Counted from the stretch's first letter, positions 7,371 to 20,730 are shown. The stretch is 64,000 nucleotides of DNA from Streptomyces cirratus (GCF_014650775.1 NZ_BMVP01000001.1:992001-1056000); one strand, 5' to 3'. Numbers and translations: made by a program. The notes: generated by a model not told the origin, from the letters alone.

Positions 7371-8675
7371 CTAGCGGGTTACGTAGGTCTTCGCCGCCTT
7401 GTCGTGCCAAGCCTGGCGGCGGGGCCGGTCGACCAGGCACCAGAGGCTGCCCGGGATGCCGAGGGTCGCGTACACCAGCCAGCGGCGCAGGGCCGCGCCG
7501 AAGGCGGGCGGGCGGCGGGTGGCGGTGGACAGGACGCGGATGCCGAGCAGCTTCTTGCCCGGCGTGCGGCCCCAGCGGGCGGTGGGGGCGGCCTCGTAGA
7601 GGATCCCGAAGAGCAGGACGGCGGCGAGTACGAGGCCCAGGTAGCCGGTGACGGTGGCGTCGAGCAGCCAGACGGTGGTGTGCCGGCCGATCCCCCGGGC
7701 GGCGTCCACCTTGGCCTGGACGTGGGCCGTCACCCGGGGGACGAGGGGCAGGGCGGCCCCCGTCGCCGCGGCCCCGAGCACGAGGGAGTCCAGGAGGCGG
7801 GCCAGGGCGCGGCGGACCAGGCCGGCGGGGCGGACGGCCCGCTCGGCCATGCGCTCGAAGACTGCGTGCGCGGTGGGCGGCGGGACGGGGACGGAGGCGG
7901 GGACGGGGGCCTTCGGGAGGGGGGTTCGGGGAGCGGCGGCTTGCGGGGCGGCGGACTGCGGGGCGGCCGCGGGGGCGGCGACGGGTGCGGGCCGCGGGGG
8001 CTCGGGGGCCGGCCTGGGCGCGGTCACCACGGGACGGGGCCGGGCCGGCGCCGGACGGGGGGCCTCGGTCGCCTCGGGCCAGGAGGAGGTGACCCCGGAC
8101 GGGGCATCGCCGCCTCCGGGAGCGGCCGGCCACGCGGGGGCCGGGGCGGGCGCGGGGGCAGCGGCCGCCACCGGTGAGCGGGCCGACAGGATGCCCACCG
8201 CCTCCGCCGGGGCCTGCGCGGGGAACCGGTCCACGGGCGGCGCGGCGACCGCCGCCCGGGCGGGCAGCGCCCCCGCCGGCTCCTCGGCGTGGCCCCAGGA
8301 CACCCGGACGTCGCGCGGGCCGCCGAAGCCGGCCTGGTGCGCGGGGTCCGCCTGCCACGCGGCCACGGCGGCGGCGACCGGCTCGGGCTCGCGCTGACGC
8401 TCACGCTCCGGCTCATGCCCGGGCTCGGCATCCGGGTCCGGCAGCGCCTCCGTCGCCGACGTCTCGTCCAGGAATGCCGGACCCGTCCCGTCCGCGGGCG
8501 TGGCGGGCCTGCTCGTACCCGGGACCCAGGCCGAGCCGTTCCAGTACCGGACGTACCCGGGGATGGAGGGATCGGGGTAGTAGCCCTCGCGGGCCGCGTG
8601 CTCGCCGTCACCAGGGGAGGCCGTCAATGTCCCCAACTCCGATCGTGGCTTGAGGCTTGTGAAGGGCAGGACCAT
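7371..8675 (-). CDS. RDD family membrane protein with N-terminal DUF2510-type motif
   Basis: 434 residues. The N-terminus has a GYYPDPSIPGYVRYWNGSAW motif (~31-50), matching the short DUF2510 element that often precedes membrane domains in actinobacteria. A long Ala/Pro-rich linker (~60-280) follows, then an RDD domain (GLVRRALARLLDSLVLGAAATGA) with several membrane segments and the closing HDKAAKTYVTR. ATG 8675 is fixed by an excellent ribosome-binding site, GGAGGGAGG nine bases upstream. Probably an operon with the downstream RDD gene. It diverges from ssgG. Confidence 0.88.
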   Translation of the reverse strand: MVLPFTSLKPRSELGTLTASPGDGEHAAREGYYPDPSIPGYVRYWNGSAWVPGTSRPATPADGTGPAFLDETSATEALPDPDAEPGHEPERERQREPEPVAAAVAAWQADPAHQAGFGGPRDVRVSWGHAEEPAGALPARAAVAAPPVDRFPAQAPAEAVGILSARSPVAAAAPAPAPAPAWPAAPGGGDAPSGVTSSWPEATEAPRPAPARPRPVVTAPRPAPEPPRPAPVAAPAAAPQSAAPQAAAPRTPLPKAPVPASVPVPPPTAHAVFERMAERAVRPAGLVRRALARLLDSLVLGAAATGAALPLVPRVTAHVQAKVDAARGIGRHTTVWLLDATVTGYLGLVLAAVLLFGILYEAAPTARWGRTPGKKLLGIRVLSTATRRPPAFGAALRRWLVYATLGIPGSLWCLVDRPRRQAWHDKAAKTYVTR

Positions 8676-8899
8676 AGCGAAGAACCTCCCTCCGGCCGGT
8701 CGGGTAACGGGAGAATCCAAGCCTTCGAGCGAATCCTTTCGCCGGGCGCACTTTTTCGGTCATCCGACAGATTTCGGCCAATCTCCGCCGCACCGCGCGA
8801 AGTCGCGTCATACCCCGGCACACCGGTGCTCTCTCCGGACGCGGGGCGAATCCCGGTCCCGCGCACCGGACGCGAGATCCGCAACGAAGTGAGGCCGTC

Positions 8900-9379
8900 A
8901 TGCACCACCCCGTCATCGAGCGCGAACTGGAACTCAAGCTGGTCGTGTCCCCCGAGCGCAGCATCCCCGTCCCCGCCAGGCTGCTCTACCTCACGGACGA
9001 CCCGTACGCCGTGCACATCACCTTCCACACCGGCTCCAGTGCCCCGGTGAACTGGACCTTCGCGCGCGAGCTGCTGGTCGAAGGGGTGTTCCGCCCGTGC
9101 GGCCACGGAGACGTCCGGATCTGGCCCACGAAGAGCGACAACGGGTGCGTGCTGTCCCTGGCGCTCAGCTCCCCCGACGGCGACGCCCTGCTGGAGGCGC
9201 CCGCCACCGCCGTGTCGGCCTGGCTGGAGCGGACCCTGCGCGTGGTTCCGCCGGGGACGGAGGCGGAGCGGCTCGGCCTGGACGCGGAGCTGGCGGAGCT
9301 GCTCACCCCGACCCCGGCGGACGACCTGTGGCTGCGGGACCCGTGGCCCTCGGACGAGTCGCCGGACGGGGACTCCTGA
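8900..9379 (+). CDS. ssgG: SsgA-like sporulation-specific cell division protein SsgG
   Basis: 159 residues with the SsgA-like (SALP) fold throughout: VIERELELKLV, VPARLLYLTDDPYAVHITFHTG, VNWTFARELLVEGV and the GDVRIWP motif. SALPs occur only in morphologically complex actinomycetes and control septum placement and wall remodelling during sporulation. In S. coelicolor SsgG helps localise septa. Assignment to SsgG rather than another SALP rests on remembered gene order (near clpS/hppD) plus family similarity. GTGAGG lies six bases before ATG 8900. The gene stands alone between a divergent RDD gene and a convergent oxidoreductase. Confidence 0.82.
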   Translation: MHHPVIERELELKLVVSPERSIPVPARLLYLTDDPYAVHITFHTGSSAPVNWTFARELLVEGVFRPCGHGDVRIWPTKSDNGCVLSLALSSPDGDALLEAPATAVSAWLERTLRVVPPGTEAERLGLDAELAELLTPTPADDLWLRDPWPSDESPDGDS

Positions 9380-9476
9380 GGGCCCGGGCGTGGGCGGGAC
9401 GCCGGCCGCGAACGTGGGCCTCGCGGGGCCGGGGAGGCGGGCGTCGTCGCCGGGGGCCGCGGGCCCGGACGCCCCG

Positions 9477-10895
9477 TCAGAACAGCTTGCCGGGGTTCAG
9501 CAGCCCCAGCGGGTCGAAGGCGCGCTTGATGTTGCGCTGCACCTCCACCCCCACCGGCCCCAGCTCGCGGGCGAGCCACTCCTTCTTGAGGACGCCGACC
9601 CCGTGCTCCCCCGTGATGGTGCCGCCCAACGACAGCCCGAGCGCCATGATGGCGTCGAAGGACTCGCGGGCCCGGCGCGTCTCGTCCTCGTCGGCCGGGT
9701 CGAAGCAGACCACCGGGTGGGTGTTGCCGTCGCCCGCGTGCGCACACACCCCGATGAGCAGGTCGTGCGTACGGGCGATGCCGGCGGTCCCGTCGAGCAT
9801 CTCGGCGAGCCGCGAGCGCGGGACGCACACGTCGTCGATCATCGTCGCGGGCCGCAGGGCCTCCAGCGCGGTCAGCGACATCCGCCGGGCCTGGAGCAGC
9901 AGTTCCGACTCCGCCTCGTCCTCGGCCGGTACGACGGCGGTGGCCCCGGCGGCCGTGCACAGGGCACCGACGGCGGCGAGGTCGTCGGGGGCGTGCGGGG
10001 TGTCGAACGCGGCGAGCAGCAGCGCCTCGGTGGTCTCGGGCAGGCCCATCTTGCCGAGGGCGTTGACGGCGCGGATGGTCGTACGGTCCATCAGTTCCAG
10101 CAGGGAGGGCGTCAGACCGGCCTCCATGACGGCGCACACGGCCTCGCAGGCGGCCGCGGCCGAGGGGAACTCCGCGGCGAGCGCGAGCTGCCGGGGCGGC
10201 GCGGGGCGCAGCGCGAGCACGGCCCGTACGACGATGCCGAGGCTGCCCTCGGAGCCGACGAACAGGCGGGTGACGTCGTACCCGGCGACGCCCTTGGCGG
10301 TGCGCCGCCCGGTGCGCAGCAGCCGCCCGTCGGCGAGGACCACGTCGAGGCCGAGGACGTACTCGGCGGTGACCCCGTACTTGACGCAGCACAGGCCGCC
10401 GGACGCGGTGCCGATGTTGCCGCCGATGGTGCACTGTTCCCAGCTGGAGGGGTCGGGCGGGTAGTACAGGCCCTGTTCGGCGACGGCGCGGGAGAGGACG
10501 GCGTTGACGACCCCGGGCTCGACGACGGCGATCCGGTCGACCGCGGAGACCTCCAGGATCCGGTCCATCTTCACGAGGGAGAGCACGATGCAGCCCTCGG
10601 AGGCGTTGGCTCCGCCGGACAGGCCCGTGCGGGCGCCTTGGGGGACGACGGGGACGCGGAGGGCGGTCGCGGTGCGCATGACGTGCTGCACCTGCTCGAC
10701 GGTCCGGGGCAGGACGACGGCGGCCGGTGTGCCGGCGGCGCAGAAGCTCGCCATGTCGGTGGCGTAGGAGGCGGTCACCTGAGGGTCGGTCAGGACCGCT
10801 TCGGCCGGCAGTCCCTCCAGGAGCGCTTCGTGGAGTCCTTCGTGGAGCGTGTCATGGAGGTCCGCGCGGGGTGGGGTGGAGAGGTCATCATCCAT
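9477..10895 (-). CDS. FAD-linked 2-hydroxyacid oxidoreductase (GlcD / D-lactate dehydrogenase family)
   Basis: 472 residues. The FAD-binding PCMH-type domain (~50-230) shows VVPQGARTGLSGGAN and CTIGGNIGTASGG; the C-terminal FAD-oxidase domain has VCAHAGDGNTHPVVCFDP (metal-binding His pair) and ITGEHGVGVLKK, ending LLNPGKLF. Members oxidise glycolate, D-lactate or D-2-hydroxyglutarate and pass electrons to the respiratory chain or ETF; the substrate cannot be read from sequence. Start ATG 10895 (MDDDLSTPP). It diverges from the TPR protein gene across 96 bp. Confidence 0.88.
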   Translation of the reverse strand: MDDDLSTPPRADLHDTLHEGLHEALLEGLPAEAVLTDPQVTASYATDMASFCAAGTPAAVVLPRTVEQVQHVMRTATALRVPVVPQGARTGLSGGANASEGCIVLSLVKMDRILEVSAVDRIAVVEPGVVNAVLSRAVAEQGLYYPPDPSSWEQCTIGGNIGTASGGLCCVKYGVTAEYVLGLDVVLADGRLLRTGRRTAKGVAGYDVTRLFVGSEGSLGIVVRAVLALRPAPPRQLALAAEFPSAAAACEAVCAVMEAGLTPSLLELMDRTTIRAVNALGKMGLPETTEALLLAAFDTPHAPDDLAAVGALCTAAGATAVVPAEDEAESELLLQARRMSLTALEALRPATMIDDVCVPRSRLAEMLDGTAGIARTHDLLIGVCAHAGDGNTHPVVCFDPADEDETRRARESFDAIMALGLSLGGTITGEHGVGVLKKEWLARELGPVGVEVQRNIKRAFDPLGLLNPGKLF

Positions 10896-10991
10896 GGGGT
10901 CAGCGTGGCAGCTGGGGCCATAGGTGTGAACACGGACGCGGCCTTCTTCGGACACCCCGGCGTGCTCTTCATATTGACGCACAGTGAACGC

Positions 10992-12512
10992 ATGGACCGT
11001 ATCGACTACGCATCGGAGCAGGCCGAGCCGGCCGTGACGTTCACCGGCCGCAAGACGCTCGTGGCGGCCGCGGTCGCGGTGGTCCTGATCGTCGGGGCCC
11101 TGGTGATCAGGCCGGCGAGGACCGGGGACGACGCGCGACCGCCGGGGCCCGGCGAGCGTGCGGCGGCGGCGATGGGCCTGGGCGCCCCGGCGGCGGCGGT
11201 GGACCTGACCGCGCTGGTCACGGACCGGGAGAAGTGGCTCGCGGCGCACCCGCGTGACGACGCGTCGTGGGCGGTGCTCGGATCGGCGTACCTGGAGCAG
11301 GCGCGGCGCACCGCCGTCGCGGACTGGTTCCCGAAGGCGGAGGGGGCGCTGAAACGGTCGCTGGAGCTGCGGCCCGCGGAGAAGGGCAACCTCGACGCGA
11401 TGACGGGCATGGGCGCGCTGGCCAACGCCCGGCGCGACTTCGGGACCGCGAAGAAGTGGGGCGAGCTCGTACGGGCACAGGCCCCGCGGCGCTGGACCGC
11501 GTACCCGGTGCTCGTGGACGCGTACTCGGGACTCGGCGACTACAAGGCCGCGCAGAAGGCACTGGAGCAGCTGGACGCGCTGCACTCGGGGCTGGCGGCG
11601 TACCTCAAGGCCTCCCAGGTGTACCGGGACCGCGGTTGGCGCGAGGACGCGGTGATGGCCATGGAGCACGCGGCCGGGGCGGCGAAGGCCCCGGTGGAGA
11701 AGGCGTACGCGCTGTTCCGGCTCGGGGAGCTGTCCTGGGAGCGGGGCGACGCGGAGGAGGCGCTGGGCCAGTACGAGGCGGCGCTGCGGACGGACCCGGC
11801 GCAGGCCGACGCGCTGGGCGGGCGGGCCCGGGCGCTGGCCTCGCTGGGGCGGGGCGGGGAGGCGGTCCGGGACTACCGGATGGCGCTGGGGCGGGCGGCG
11901 GTACCGCGGCTGCAGCTGGAGCTGGGCGAGCTGCTGGAGTCGCTGGGGCGGGCGGAGGAGGCCCGGGCCCCGTACGAGGCGCTGGGGGCGCTGGCGGGAC
12001 AGGAGGGGGCGCAGCCGGTGGACGAGAGCGTGGTGCTCGGGCTCTTCGAGGCCGACCACCGCGATCCGGAGGCGGCGGTGCGGAGGCTGACGCAGGAATG
12101 GGGGCGGCACAAGAGCATGGAGGTCGCCGACGCACTGGGGTGGGCGCTGCACAGGACGGGCGACGACGCGATGGCGCTGGAGTACGCGAAGAAGGCGACG
12201 GAACCGGGGCTGCGCAGCGCGGAGTTCGCCTTCCACCGGGCGATGATCGAGCGCGGCCTGGGCGACGAGGCGGGGGCGCGACGGCACTTGCAGGAGGCCC
12301 TGCGGACGAACCCGGGCTTCTCTCCGGTGCGGGGACCGATGGCGAAGGAAGCCCTCGCCGCCCTGGCCCAGCCCCCGCCGGGCGGCCCGGAGAACATGCA
12401 GCCGCCCACCCCCTGGGTCGCCCCGGACCTCCCGAAGGCCTCCCCGAAACCGAAGCCCAAGCCCGCCGAGCCGGTCCCATCCCCGGCCAAACCCAGCCCG
12501 ACCGGCGCTTGA
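10992..12512 (+). CDS. Membrane-anchored tetratricopeptide-repeat protein
   Basis: 506 residues. A single N-terminal helix (TLVAAAVAVVLIVGALVI, ~22-39) anchors an extracytoplasmic region of TPR-like units, for example WAVLGSAYLEQARR, AYALFRLGELSWERGDAEEAL and ADALGWALHRTGDDAMALEYAKKA. The C-terminal ~60 residues are Pro/Lys-rich and probably disordered or wall-spanning. TPR domains mediate protein-protein contacts; no partner is evident. ATG 10992 has no clear ribosome-binding site, so leaderless translation or an upstream in-frame GTG (around 10927) is possible. Confidence 0.8.
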   Translation: MDRIDYASEQAEPAVTFTGRKTLVAAAVAVVLIVGALVIRPARTGDDARPPGPGERAAAAMGLGAPAAAVDLTALVTDREKWLAAHPRDDASWAVLGSAYLEQARRTAVADWFPKAEGALKRSLELRPAEKGNLDAMTGMGALANARRDFGTAKKWGELVRAQAPRRWTAYPVLVDAYSGLGDYKAAQKALEQLDALHSGLAAYLKASQVYRDRGWREDAVMAMEHAAGAAKAPVEKAYALFRLGELSWERGDAEEALGQYEAALRTDPAQADALGGRARALASLGRGGEAVRDYRMALGRAAVPRLQLELGELLESLGRAEEARAPYEALGALAGQEGAQPVDESVVLGLFEADHRDPEAAVRRLTQEWGRHKSMEVADALGWALHRTGDDAMALEYAKKATEPGLRSAEFAFHRAMIERGLGDEAGARRHLQEALRTNPGFSPVRGPMAKEALAALAQPPPGGPENMQPPTPWVAPDLPKASPKPKPKPAEPVPSPAKPSPTGA

Positions 12513-12526
12513 GGCACGCGCCGGAC

Positions 12527-12660
12527 CCACCCGGCCCCGCCGGCGTTCGAGGCGCCCCCACCCAGCCCCGCCGGCGTTCGAGGCGCGGGGTGCGGGGCGG
12601 AGCCCCGCAAAGCCCGGCGCAGCCGGGGCCGCTGCGCGGGACAGCGCCGCACGGACCCCA
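12527..12660. repeat. Dispersed Streptomyces intergenic repeat
   Basis: CCCCGCCGGCGTTCGAGGCG occurs twice in tandem (about 12534-12590), followed by a GGGGCGGAGCCCCG hairpin and CCGGCGCAGCCGGGG. A near-identical block lies at 46600-46880. I recognise it as a common intergenic repeat in Streptomyces; it lies between convergent 3' ends and can fold into GC-rich hairpins. Confidence 0.75.
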
Positions 12661-12671
12661 CCGCACGCCTC

Positions 12672-12706
12672 GGCCCCGCCGCCCCCTCAGGGGGACCGGC
12701 GGGGCC
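12672..12706. terminator. Terminator between the TPR gene and hppD
   Basis: GGCCCCGCCG pairs with CGGCGGGGCC, with an inner CCCCC/GGGGG stem. It lies 26 bp past the hppD stop and also faces the TPR gene, so it can act in both directions. Confidence 0.75.
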
Positions 12707-12731
12707 GGGGCCACGTCAGCGCGACCGCAAC

Positions 12732-16585
<3,854 letters not shown>

Positions 16586-17417
16586 CGGGGACCAGGCGGA
16601 GCCCCTCGGGGAGTTCGGAGCGGGCGTCGGAGCACTCGGCCTTCGGGACGAGGAACACGCTCGCCCCGTCCCGTCTGGCGGCCTGCGTCTTGAGCGCGAC
16701 CCCCCCGACCGCGCCCACCTCGCCCCCGGCGGTGATGGTTCCCGTACCGGCGATGACACGGCCTCCGGTGAGGTCCCCGCCGCTGCCGTCGCCGTCGAGC
16801 TTGTCGACGATGCCGAGGGAGAACAGCAGGCCGGCGCTGGGACCGCCGACGTCGGCGAGGTTGAGCTCGGCCTTCACCGTCGCCGGGTCCTTGTGCAGGA
16901 ACCCGAGCGCGGCCTGGGAGGCGGTCGACTGGGACTTGGCCATTTCCTCCAGGTTGTGCGCCTCGATCTCCTTGTCGCTTCCGCCCGACGGGTAGACGGA
17001 CTCCCGGGGCATGACGGCCCGGGTGCTGTCGAACCACCGGGCGACGAGTTCGGGCAGCCGCACCGTCGAGGAGGGGCCGGTCGCCTGGATGGTGGTCATC
17101 CGCAGCTGGCCCTTGGTCTCGCGGGTCGGGGCGCCGGTGACGACGATGACGGGCTTGCCGTCGCGGGCGCCGAGCACGTCGGCGGTGAGCCCCGGCTGGG
17201 CGATCACGAAGGGCAGCGGCGCGAAGGCCGCCGCGGCGAACAGCCCGAGCACGGGCAGGGCGCAGACGGCCAGGGCGGCGGGGCGCGGCAGACGTGTGAG
17301 GCGAGAGAGCACCCGGTCAATCTATCGGGCCGCCGCGAGCGGACGGAGCGCGCGCATGCCCGAGCCGCGCCCCGGCGGACCGGGACGCGGAGACCGGGCC
17401 GCCGAAGCCGGCTGCGG

Positions 17418-17492
17418 AACCCGGGACCGCGTACGTCGAGGCCGCGGACGTCGAGGCCGCGGACGTCGGGACCGCGGGCCTCGGGACCGCGG
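17418..17492. repeat. 15-bp minisatellite downstream of the IclR gene
   Basis: Five 15-bp units. Two are identical (ACGTCGAGGCCGCGG, 17433-17462) and three diverge (for example ACGTCGGGACCGCGG). The array ends 14 bp beyond the IclR stop codon. Confidence 0.75.
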
Positions 17493-17505
17493 AGGCCGGC
17501 CGCCC

Positions 17506-18147
17506 TCAGCGCAGGGCGTCGGCCACCTCGCGGGCCGCGTCGACCACGCGCGGGCCGACCCGCTCGGGCACGGCGTCGGCCAGCATGACGACGCCGACGC
17601 TGCCCTCCAGCCCGGTGATCCCGACGAGGGGAGCGGCAGCACCGCTGGCGCCCGCTTCGAGCTCGCCGTGGGTCAGGGTGTACCCGGGCTCGGTGAGCGA
17701 GCCCTGACGGGCGGCCAGGATGGCCCGGCCGGCCGCCCCGCGGTCCAGCGGGTGGCGGAAGCCGGCCCGGTAGGCAACGTGGTAGTCGGTCCAGGTCGGC
17801 TCCACGACGGCCACCGCGAGCGCCTCGGTGCCGTCGACGAGGGTCAGGTGCGCGGTCGCCCCGATGTCCTCGGCGAGGGAGCGCAGCGCGGGCAGGGCCG
17901 CCTCGCGGACCAGCGGGTGGACCTGACGCCCCAGCCGGAGCACGCCGAGCCCGACCCGGGCCCGGCCGCCGAGGTCGCGGCGGACCAGGGCGTGCTGTTC
18001 GAGCGTGGCGAGCAGACGGTAGACGACGGTGCGGTTGACACCGAGGCGGTTGGACAGCTCGGTGACGGTCAGACCGTGGTCGGTGTCCGCGAGCAGCTTG
18101 AGAACTCTGAGCCCTCGGTCGAGGGTCTGGGAGGTTTCCGCAGTCAC
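17506..18147 (-). CDS. IclR-family transcriptional regulator
   Basis: 213 residues. The N-terminal helix-turn-helix (TLDRGLRVLKLLADTDHGLTVTELSNRLGVNRTVVYRLLATLEQHALV, ~8-55) is followed by an IclR effector domain (AHLTLVDGTEALAVAVVEP ... HPLDRGAAGRAILAA). Slightly shorter than typical IclR proteins (~250). No adjacent catabolic operon reveals the effector. A perfect -35 hexamer TTGACA (minus strand, 18396-18391) lies 244 bp upstream, but no good -10 follows it. Confidence 0.88.
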   Translation of the reverse strand: MTAETSQTLDRGLRVLKLLADTDHGLTVTELSNRLGVNRTVVYRLLATLEQHALVRRDLGGRARVGLGVLRLGRQVHPLVREAALPALRSLAEDIGATAHLTLVDGTEALAVAVVEPTWTDYHVAYRAGFRHPLDRGAAGRAILAARQGSLTEPGYTLTHGELEAGASGAAAPLVGITGLEGSVGVVMLADAVPERVGPRVVDAAREVADALR

Positions 18148-18439
18148 GACGCCTCTCCCTCTTTCACTGGGCGGCGGTGACTCTCGCGGGGTGGAGCGCT
18201 GCCGGTCCCTCGGCGACGCACGGAGAGGCCGCCGGTTGCGGCCATGGCATGGCTCCGGCTGCGCTCCCGCGGCGGCGCTGCCACGGGGCGTTCGTTTCGG
18301 GGACAGTAGCGAGCAGGTCCGCTCAGCGGAAGGCCTCGTCCAGAATCCGGGCGCCTACCGCCGGTTTGTTCCGATTTTTTCTGACGCGTGTGTCAATTCG
18401 TGATGCCCCGGCACACCAAAGTGCTCAATTACCGCCGGG
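18148..18439. other. 292-bp region between the IclR and helicase genes
   Basis: No gene is supported. It contains the presumed IclR promoter (TTGACA at 18396-18391, minus strand) and a short T-run (18375-18380), and marks the 3' end of the helicase transcript. Confidence 0.5.
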
Positions 18440-20224
18440 TCACCGCATCCGGGTGGCCCACTCCTGCACCTTCTTGATGCGCTCGCGCAGCTGACCCGCC
18501 GTCGCCTCCGCGCTCGGCGGCCCGCCGCACACCCGGCGCAGCTCCGTGTGGATCACCCCGTGCGGCTTGCCGCTCTGGTGGACGTACGCACCGACCATCG
18601 TATTGAGCGACTTGCGCAGCTCCAGCAGTTCCTTGTGCGAAACCACCGGACGCCGGTCGGCGGGCAACTCCAGCAGGTCCGCGTCCGCGTCCGGCTTGCG
18701 CCGGCTGTGCGCGATCTGCCGCGACTGCCGCTTCTGGAGCAGCATCTGCACCTGGTCGGGTTCCAGCAGTCCGGGGATGCCGAGGTAGTCCTGTTCCTCC
18801 TCGCTGCCGGGGTGCGCCTGCATGCCGAATTCGGCGCCGTCGTAGAGCACCCGGTCGAAGACGGCGTCGGATTCCAGCGCCTCGAAGGACATCTGCTCGT
18901 CCTCGCCGGTGTCCTCGTCTTCCAGTTTGTTCGCCTCGTCCATTTCCTTCTCGGACTCGGCATAAGGGTCTTCCTCGCCCTGTTTCTTCGGTTTGTCGAG
19001 AACGTGGTCCCGCTCGACTTCCATCTCATTGGCGAATCCGAGCAGGTACGGAATCGTCGGAAGGAACACGGAAGCCGTCTCGCCGCGCCTGCGCGAACGC
19101 ACGAAACGCCCGACGGCCTGCGCGAAGAACAGTGGCGTCGAAATGGTGGTGGCGTACACCCCGACCGCGAGGCGCGGTACGTCGACGCCTTCCGACACCA
19201 TCCGGACCGCGACCATCCAGCGGTCGTCGCCCGCGCTGAAATCGTCGATCCGCTTGGACGCGCCGGTGTCGTCGGACAGTACGACGGTCGGCTTGGTCCC
19301 GGTGATCTCCCGGATCAGCTTGGCGTACGCGCGCGCCGAGTCCTGGTCGGAGGCGATGACGAGGCCACCCGCGTCCGGGATGCCCTTCCTGACCTCCGTC
19401 AGCCGCTGGTCGGCGGCGCGCAGCACGTTCGGCATCCAGTCGCCGCGCGGGTCCAGCGCGGTGCGCCAGGCCTGCGAGACGGCGTCCTTGGTCATGGGCT
19501 CGCCGAGGCGGGCGGCGATCTCGTCGCCCGCCTTGGTGCGCCAGCGCATGTTGCCGCTGTAGGAGAGGAAGATGACGGGCCGCACGACGCCGTCGCCCAG
19601 CGCGTTCCCGTACCCGTAGGTGTAGTCGGCGGAGGACCGGCGGATGCCGTCGTTGCCCTCCTCGTACGTGACGAAGGGGATCGGGTTGGTGTCGGACCGG
19701 AAGGGCGTACCGGTCAGCGCGAGCCGGCGGGTGGCCGGGTCGAACGCCTCCAGGCAGGCCTCGCCCCAGGACTTGGAGTCGCCCGCGTGGTGGATCTCGT
19801 CGAGGATCACGAGGGTCTTGCGCTGCTCGCACCGGTTGCGGTGCAGCATGGGGCGCACGCCGACGCCCGCGTACGTGACGGCGACGCCGTGGTAGTCCTT
19901 GCTCAGCGGCCCGGCGGAGTACTCCGGATCGAGCCGGATCCCTATCCGGGCGGCGGCCTCGGCCCACTGCTTCTTGAGGTGCTCGGTCGGCGCGACGACG
20001 GTCACCTGCTGGACGACGTGGTGGTGCAGCAGCCAGGAGGCCAGCGTCAGCGCGAAGGTGGTCTTGCCCGCGCCGGGGGTCGCGACGGCGAGGAAGTCGC
20101 GCGGCTGGGTCTCCAGGTATCGGCCCAGCGCACTCTCCTGCCAGGCACGCAGCTTGCTGGCGGTACCCCACGGCGCACGGCCGGGGAAGGCGGGTGAGAG
20201 GTGGTGGGAGGCGGTAGTAGTCAC
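18440..20224 (-). CDS. SF2 DEAD/DEAH-type helicase
   Basis: 594 residues with superfamily 2 helicase motifs: ATPGAGKTTF (Walker A, ~48-57), VVAPTEHLKKQW (Ia), LVILDEIHHAG (DEIH box), LALTGTPFRSD (III) and a C-terminal helicase half with MVSEGVDVPRLAVGVYA and QAVGRFVRSRRRG. An acidic insert (EKEMDEANKLEDEDTGEDE) separates this from a basic C-terminus. Such proteins resemble type III restriction/repair helicases, but the nearby genes give no restriction context. Start GTG 20224. Confidence 0.9.
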   Translation of the reverse strand: MTTTASHHLSPAFPGRAPWGTASKLRAWQESALGRYLETQPRDFLAVATPGAGKTTFALTLASWLLHHHVVQQVTVVAPTEHLKKQWAEAAARIGIRLDPEYSAGPLSKDYHGVAVTYAGVGVRPMLHRNRCEQRKTLVILDEIHHAGDSKSWGEACLEAFDPATRRLALTGTPFRSDTNPIPFVTYEEGNDGIRRSSADYTYGYGNALGDGVVRPVIFLSYSGNMRWRTKAGDEIAARLGEPMTKDAVSQAWRTALDPRGDWMPNVLRAADQRLTEVRKGIPDAGGLVIASDQDSARAYAKLIREITGTKPTVVLSDDTGASKRIDDFSAGDDRWMVAVRMVSEGVDVPRLAVGVYATTISTPLFFAQAVGRFVRSRRRGETASVFLPTIPYLLGFANEMEVERDHVLDKPKKQGEEDPYAESEKEMDEANKLEDEDTGEDEQMSFEALESDAVFDRVLYDGAEFGMQAHPGSEEEQDYLGIPGLLEPDQVQMLLQKRQSRQIAHSRRKPDADADLLELPADRRPVVSHKELLELRKSLNTMVGAYVHQSGKPHGVIHTELRRVCGGPPSAEATAGQLRERIKKVQEWATRMR

Positions 20225-20730
20225 GGTCTCCGGTTCGTCGCTCTCGGCAGTCGTACGTAGGACAACCGGGCCACCCTACCGGTGCGGACCCGCCCCTCGG
20301 AGAGGGACAGGCCCGCGACCTCGCCGGGTGCGGCGAGCGTCACACCGGCGTTTCGGTCGGCGAACCCGGGCAGCCGGCCCGCGACCTCGGGGGCGCCGCC
20401 CAGCGTCCCCCGGCACACGCCGAACACGGAGACACGGAGCGCTCGGCCGCGTCGACGTCGAAGCGGGTGTCGGGCGGGTGGTCGCTCCCGTGCAGGAGAT
20501 CCACTCCATCCGGACGGCCGCCTTCTGCCACACGTCCGGGCACCAGGCCGGCCTCCGATCGGGCTCGGCGCTCGCCTGCGTGACCGCGTCGTGCACGAAG
20601 GACCGCATGCTCCGGCCCTGGGCCTCGGCCTCTTCTTCGGGGAATCGGACGTCGAGACCAGCCAGGGCGGCGGCGGTGGGCGGCGACGGTGGCGCGGGCG
20701 CGGGCGCGGGCGCGGGCGACCAACCGGTGT
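20221..20730 (-). pseudogene. Hypothetical gene broken by about three frameshifts
   Basis: Three protein-like segments lie in consecutive order in three reading frames on the same strand. The first (near 20690-20490) reads LAGLDVRFPEEEAEAQG then MRSFVHDAVTQASAEP and VWQKAAVRMEWISC. The second (20490-20440) reads GSDHPPDTRFDVDAAERSV. The third (20440-20221) reads GGAPEVAGRLPGFADR, APGEVAGLSLSEGRVRTGR and the end. Each is plausible; no single frame is. A GTG start overlaps the MFS stop at 20730. Either a decayed gene or a low-quality stretch; a run of four GCGGGC hexamers sits at its 5' end. Confidence 0.55.

Noticed and set aside
20276..20723. Two separate small genes opposite the helicase promoter
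   Set aside because: Each frame contains a protein-like piece that continues in another frame in order, so a single broken gene is the better reading.
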